Below the pieces are notes generated by a model that ran no database searches, was not told where the DNA came from, and saw only the letters and a program-made list of their open reading frames with translations. From contig CM035152.1 in the NCBI GenBank assembly GCA_020205615.1, positions 113,268,111 to 113,332,110 on the forward strand: a stretch of DNA of 64,000 nucleotides. The letters are read 5' to 3'. This document shows, one piece after another, positions 59,890 through 64,000 of this stretch (positions within the stretch are counted from its first letter, which is position 1; every line of letters starts with the position of its first letter). Both the position numbers and the translations under genes were made by a program. The stretch is from Panax quinquefolius (taxonomy: Eukaryota; Streptophyta; Magnoliopsida; Apiales; Araliaceae).

Positions 59890-60516
59890 CTATCAGAACT
59901 TGTGTCAGTTGCTTGGTCTCTGCTCATTTTTTTTCTTGGGTTAACAACAAACAAAAGTACAATGTACCCAATTACGGCACTCAAAGTTGCCAGGCACAAC
60001 GCCATTCCGAAACACCCCAAAATTCGTGGCCAGCCATTACAGTTGCAAGAACTCCACCTTCTATGCCACCCATGTGGCCAATAAGATGTAGAAACCCAAA
60101 TCCAGCCCCTCTCACACCATCCTTATAGCTATCAGCTATGTAAGACTGTAGTGCGGGTATTACAATTGATAGTCCAAAGCCATTTACTGCTCTCCAGAAA
60201 GCAACTTGCCTAAAATAATGGCTTGAACCCACTGCACTTGTTCAAAATGCCCAGCAAAAGGTCCCAGTTGCAAGAATTGTGCGGTGGTCATAGTTTATAA
60301 CTAATATACCTGCCATGGGTGATGAAAGTCACCGCACAAAGTTTCGTATGAATGTGAGATACCCAAGATCGGATGGTCCAGCACCAAAAGCTCACTGACT
60401 TATTTTTAAACAGAAAGAAGGAGATTCTCATCAGCACGCTCCATTATAGCCACCAGGTTGATGATAATAAGAAAAGAAACCCCAAAAATCTTTCGTGCTA
60501 AAAAATTAGTGAACAT
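59890..60516 (-). pseudogene. Broken exon of a major facilitator superfamily transporter
   Basis: Minus strand. Reads MFTNFLARKIFGVSFL, then INLVAIMERADENLL, and after a shift FGAGPSDLGYLTFIRNFVR. A stop follows, then LSSPMAGILVINYDHRT and a second stop before TSAVGSSHYF. The 60232-59981 frame is open: VAFWRAVNGFGLSIVIPALQ, SYIADSYKDGVRGAGFGFL. This includes the MFS signature near transmembrane helix 4. A further shift after WRCA gives ATLSAVIGYIVLLFVVNPRKK. The end TGATAG/GTGAG is a good splice donor. It represents about the first 200 residues of a transporter with 11-12 helices and resembles the plant UNE2-like group. No later exon is in view. Confidence 0.8.
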
Positions 60517-60743
60517 ATCACCATAATTAGGAAAAAGTGACAATGTGAATTGTAGTAGAGTTCTTCTAACATACCAACTAAATGAATAGGAGCAAACATG
60601 TTTACGTAACTTTGAAGCCTAAAATACATTTGACAATATATATGAACACCTAGTATGTGACATAATAAGATTTACTATAATTACATTATCATCTTAACCT
60701 TCAAAGCTAGGATTCTAGAAGATAACACAGAAGTTCAGTTATC

Positions 60744-60748
<5 letters not shown>
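60517..60748. other. Spacer, no feature seen
   Basis: No gene or repeat recognised upstream of the MFS fragment before the (TA)n array. Confidence 0.4.

Positions 60749-60796
<48 letters not shown>
60749..60796. repeat. (TA)n microsatellite
   Basis: Pure TA run immediately left of the small inverted-repeat element. Confidence 0.95.
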
Positions 60797-60798
<2 letters not shown>

Positions 60799-60799
60799 A

Positions 60800-60955
60800 C
60801 TCCCTTTAGCTCCCCTTTATCAGCCGGATCCGTGACGATTTGGTCATCTGATAGTTATACTATCTTTTAATGACGCTATATGTTGTCCGTCGCTAAAAGT
60901 ATAGACGACGATTATATATGATCGAACCGTCACGGTCCATCATTACTAAAGGGGG
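60800..60955. mobile_element. Small MITE-like inverted-repeat element
   Basis: Ends CTCCCTTTAG and CTAAAGGGGG are inverted. Pairing resumes at CCGTGACGATTTGGTCAT against ATGATCGAACCGTCACGG. It carries the motif GTCGCTAAAAGT, also seen in element G's LTR. TA arrays lie on both sides. Confidence 0.7.
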
Positions 60956-61011
60956 TGATTCAATGAATTGGATAAGGGGTTAAGATCCAAATCTCTCTCT
61001 CTCTCTCTCTG

Positions 61012-61046
<35 letters not shown>

Positions 61047-61048
<2 letters not shown>

Positions 61049-61489
61049 AAAACTTGTGACTCATAACATGTAAAACCCTTTGGAAAAAAGGCTAGTCTTG
61101 AGGCGTAGCGAGGGGTCGATCTGTTACGAGAGTTTCTGCTATGGTGGCGCCAGGCACTTATTTGGGTGAAGGCTTGGAGTGGCAAAGCGTCTGCGGTCTT
61201 GAGTGAGATTCTTGCCTTGCCAGTGGCCTTGGATGGCTTGAGGCAACATGTGTGTTGGCCTTGGTACACGGCCGATCGTGGACATAGTTTTTTCTAGGTT
61301 ATTTTGGAGGGACATTATGGGTAATTGAGACAAAATGCATGCAAGTAGGATTGGAATAGGATTAGTAGGTATAAATACTATCTATAGTAAAACCCTATGT
61401 AACAAGGAATCATCGATAAGCAACAAGCCACATGTAGTACCCCAAATTGGGGAACCACGTAAAAAATATTATTTTTTAATAATATTTTC
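61047..61489. other. Unassigned segment
   Basis: Somewhat GC-richer, with a TATAAATA at about 61370, but I find no protein or terminal repeats. A minus frame at 61269-60946 runs into the (TA)n array and is not credible. Confidence 0.35.
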
Positions 61490-61634
61490 TTGTAATATCT
61501 ACAAAATGAAAATGAAGAAGAAAAAAATTTAAAACATTTATAACTACAAACTCAATCTGAGGAAAGCATACACATTTTCTAGATAGTACTCAAAAGAATA
61601 GTAACAACCATTACTGCAACATTGAATTGCTAAA
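61490..61634. repeat. Dispersed repeat shared with 36.57-36.70 kb
   Basis: AAAATGAAAATGAAG, AACTACAAACTCAATC, ACACATTTTCTAGATAGT and AGTAACAACCATTACTGCAAC match 36575-36700 in order. It is cut by copia H at 61635. Confidence 0.8.
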
Positions 61635-61899
61635 TGTTAACTAAACCAAAATTTTAAATATATTCTAGATTGTTCAAGAATTATCTTAATTAATATTAGT
61701 ACATGAATTGGTGATATCCAAGTACATGTATGTACATGTATTTGATCATTATTAATGTGGATCTAGAAGTATTATACGAGTCCTATAAATAGCCTTGTAC
61801 TTTGTTTATTTGAAGCAAGTGAAATCAAGTGTTCTAGTGTTTTCTAAAGTTATATTTCACTTTCTCCCTAAAATATATTCTCTTCCTAACTATCCATCA
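61635..61899 (+). repeat. Copia H 5' LTR
   Basis: TGTTAACTAAACC ... TATCCATCA, 265 bases, ending just before the primer site. The TATA box TATAAATA is at 61784-61791 in GTCCTATAAATAGCC. It contains the short palindromic repeat GTACATGTATGTACATG near 61720. Confidence 0.85.
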
Positions 61900-61902
61900 A
61901 AT

Positions 61903-61914
61903 TGGTATCAGAGC
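61903..61914 (+). other. Copia H primer-binding site
   Basis: TGGTATCAGAGC, the exact initiator tRNA-Met complement. Confidence 0.93.
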
Positions 61915-62238
61915 TTTGGTCTTAACAGTAGCGCCAATATCCATAATATCCACATGTGGTCCCATCGTCATAATCATTAATAACAAAAGGATTCTTTTGC
62001 CTTGCTTTAATGAAAAAGTAGTAGATTGCTGAGTCAATTTTGTGATATTGCATACTAAAGTGAACAAGTGGTATTCAATAAAGGAACTATATAGCAGTGG
62101 CAAAACTAAGCACACTAGCTATTATTATTTTTGTTTCTCCAAAGAAGTCTTTCAGCAGGTACCACCTAATTTTTTTTAAAAAATCACCTGGTGTGCAAAG
62201 TGGAAACTCGAAATAATTGTTGATTTTTTCAAAGCAAC

Positions 62239-63147
62239 GTGGTGGTGGAAAATTCAAACAATTTAGTCTCTCTAATTACTCGTTTTAACGGAGAAGACTT
62301 TGATTATTGGAGCCATAATATGAAAGTACTATCGAAGTCCTTCAAGTTGTGGAGCATTGTTGAAGCTGGCTATGAAGAACTAGAAACTGAAGAGGGTTTG
62401 TCACAAGCCCAGAAAAATAGTCTGAATGAGAAAAGGGAGAAGGATAACAAGGCGCTCTTCCAAATTTATCAATCAATTGAAAGATCAATGTTTGATAGAA
62501 TTTTGAAGGCAGAAACTTCAAAAGAAGCTTGAGATATTTTGCAATCAATATATAAAGGTGAAGAAAAGGTAAAAAAGGTACGACTCCAATCTTTGCGTTT
62601 AGAATTTGAGAAGTTGCAAATGCAAGAAAATGAGACTATTGGTGATTATTTTGCAAGAGTTACTTCAATTGTTAATCAAATGGCAACTAATGGAGAAGTT
62701 TTGCAAGATCAAAAAGTTGTTGAGAAAATTCTTCGGAGCTTACCACAAAAGTTTGATTTTATCATGGTAGCTATCAAAGAGTCCAAAGATGTGTCAAAAT
62801 TGTTTTTGGAAGATTTGCAGGCTTCTTTAAAGGCACATGAGTTCCATGTGAATCAAAGAAATCCATCTTCAAATGATCACGCTCTCAAGTTTGAAATTAC
62901 GGGAGGCTGAGGTGCTCCCCATGGTCGCGACCGCGGAGGAGGTCGTGGACGTGGAAGAGGTAGCTTCCAAGAAAACTGAGGTAGAGGCTCTAATTTTTAT
63001 GGAAATAGAAGAGGATCACAAGGTAACAATAATAATTTTAAGGAAGAGTCATTTAAGTATTCAAACAATTCTCAAAGAGGAAGAGGTTGTGTTATTAATC
63101 AAAGAGGGAGAAAAGGCTATATTGAATGTTTTCATTGTCATAGGTAG
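62239..63147 (+). pseudogene. Copia H gag with nucleocapsid
   Basis: The gag reading VVVENSNNLVSLITRFNGED opens at GTG codons; a stop lies six codons upstream and no ATG precedes it. It continues FDYWSHNMKVLSKSFKLW, IYKGEEKVKKVRLQSL and FEKLQMQENETIGDYFARV. Lesions: TGA at 62530 in the EAxDILQ block, TGA near 62908 and near 62978 in the glycine/arginine-rich region, and TAG within the zinc knuckle (CFHCHR, stop, SHKISECW, about 63130). The gag/NC ordering is normal. Each break is a single change, so decay is recent or partly due to base errors. Confidence 0.87.
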
Positions 63148-64000
63148 TCATAAAATTAGTGAATGTTGGTTTGCACCATCCAACAAAAAAGAATCTGAAT
63201 TGGTGCATGAAAATGAATCAGTTGAGAAAGATTGTCCAGAGTCATTATTAATTTCTTGTCAAGAAAATAATAATCATGTTTTGTATTTGGATAGTGGTGC
63301 CAGCAAACATATGACAGGGAATAAGGATTTATTTTCTGCCCTGGTAGAGTTCAATTTTGGACAAATAAAAATTAGAGATGTTAGAGCCTATACAATTAAA
63401 GGAGTTGGAGAAGTCACTTTCAAAACAAAATCTGGAAAATTTGAAAAAATATCAGATGTTTATTTTGTTCTAGACATCAAAAGAAATTTATTAAGTACTG
63501 GACAACTTTTACGAAAAGGATTTGATATATTCTTTCATGATAAATTATGTACTCTGTCAAAAAAATAATCAGGTTGTGGCAAAGATTAGCTTGGCGGAGA
63601 ATAATTTATTTCCACTTCCTCTCCAAGTGGAAAATTTTCATTGTTTCGCTGGTTTTAATGAAGAAGTTTCCAAGTTATGGCATGATTGGTATGGCCACTT
63701 GAATTTTGACAGCCTAAAATTGTTAGCAGTGAAAGGAATGGTGAATGGATTACCCCAGATTAATAAAATGGAGGAGACTTGTGAAACATGTCAGTTGAGA
63801 AAGTTGCACTGTAATCCATTCCCCTCAAAATATTCTTGGGGTGCAAGGCAGCCACTTGAACTTGTACATTCAGATCTGTATGGACCTATGACAGTGTCAT
63901 ATTTTGGAGGTAACAGATACTTCATTTCTTTCATTGATGATTACATAAGAAAAGTGTGGACTTATTTTTTTCATGAAAATCTGAAAGTTTTCAAGCTTTT
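63148..64000 (+). pseudogene. Copia H protease and integrase start
   Basis: Continues the frame: the protease motif LYLDSGASKHMTG (63280) has its catalytic Asp, followed by FGQIKIRDVRAYTIKGVGEV and KRNLLSTGQL. At 63568 the frame stops after TLSKK. A seven-A run suggests a one-base slip, because the next frame continues NNQVVAKISLAENNLF, then LWHDWYGHLNFDSLKLL and CETCQLRK (HHCC zinc finger). The first catalytic Asp of integrase follows in LVHSDLYGPMT. The frame stays open to the window end. Confidence 0.87.

Larger units (their letters stand above)
61635..64000 (+). mobile_element. Copia element H, 5' part
   Basis: A short LTR (61635-61899), primer site and gag-pol reading to the window edge. 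It interrupts the dispersed repeat at 61634. The 3' part lies beyond 64000. Confidence 0.9.

Noticed and set aside
60946..61269. 107-codon minus frame
   Set aside because: Its C-terminal part is (TA)n and (TC)n translated; no homology recognised.
1..64000. tRNA or rRNA genes
   Set aside because: I looked for cloverleaf-like and rRNA motifs by eye and found none; TGGTATCAGAGC hits are retroelement primer sites, not tRNA genes.

Overview
The window is intergenic plant nuclear DNA built almost entirely from nested transposable elements. It is AT-rich and contains no intact host gene. Evidence for a flowering plant: Ty3-gypsy elements with chromodomains and 2.7-5.2 kb LTRs, initiator tRNA-Met primer-binding sites, plant-type Ty1-copia pol genes, (TA)n-flanked fold-back elements, and one broken exon resembling plant major facilitator (MFS) transporters. 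I cannot name the species.

Layout. 1-3204: 3' part of a decayed Ty1-copia element (+) with its probable 3' LTR. 3205-27383: a nest of gypsy elements. Element A (chromovirus, Tekay/Del type) survives as an integrase-chromodomain fragment plus a 3' LTR now in three pieces. Element B, of the same family (5253-21766, both LTRs present), lies inside A's LTR. Element C (13257-18247, Athila/Tat-like, 5-bp target duplication) lies inside B's 3' LTR. Solo LTR D (23441-26720, minus) is a second insertion in A's LTR. A's LTR itself abuts and truncates copia element E (27384-30351, minus strand).

30.4-36.0 kb is a low-complexity zone with several (TA)n arrays, a 1.6-kb inverted repeat, an AT-rich fold-back tract, a terminal-inverted-repeat element with triplet repeats, and a hairpin element with a perfect 31-bp stem. 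36.0-36.6 kb looks like the last exon and 3' UTR of an unrecognised minus-strand gene. 36.7-45.1 kb holds gypsy element F, same family as solo LTR D. Its left edge is a patchwork of LTR and empty-site sequence in register, which most likely reflects an assembly consensus of two alleles. 45.1-47.4 kb is flanking DNA with a clean hAT-type element (8-bp duplication).

47422-59455 is gypsy element G (minus), with LTRs of about 5.2 and 4.8 kb around only 2 kb of interior holding gag remnants. 59.5-61.6 kb holds a broken MFS exon and a small inverted-repeat element. From 61635 to the window end is the 5' half of copia element H, the least damaged coding element here.

How the parts relate: gag, protease, reverse transcriptase, RNase H and integrase would normally act together in retrotransposition, but no element here carries an unbroken set. 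B keeps an intact 214-codon ORF upstream of its broken gag, and G has a small ORF in the same position. These upstream ORFs, the inverted repeats and the mosaic LTR are the most notable observations. Every frame statement depends on base accuracy, and there are signs that consensus quality is imperfect in places.
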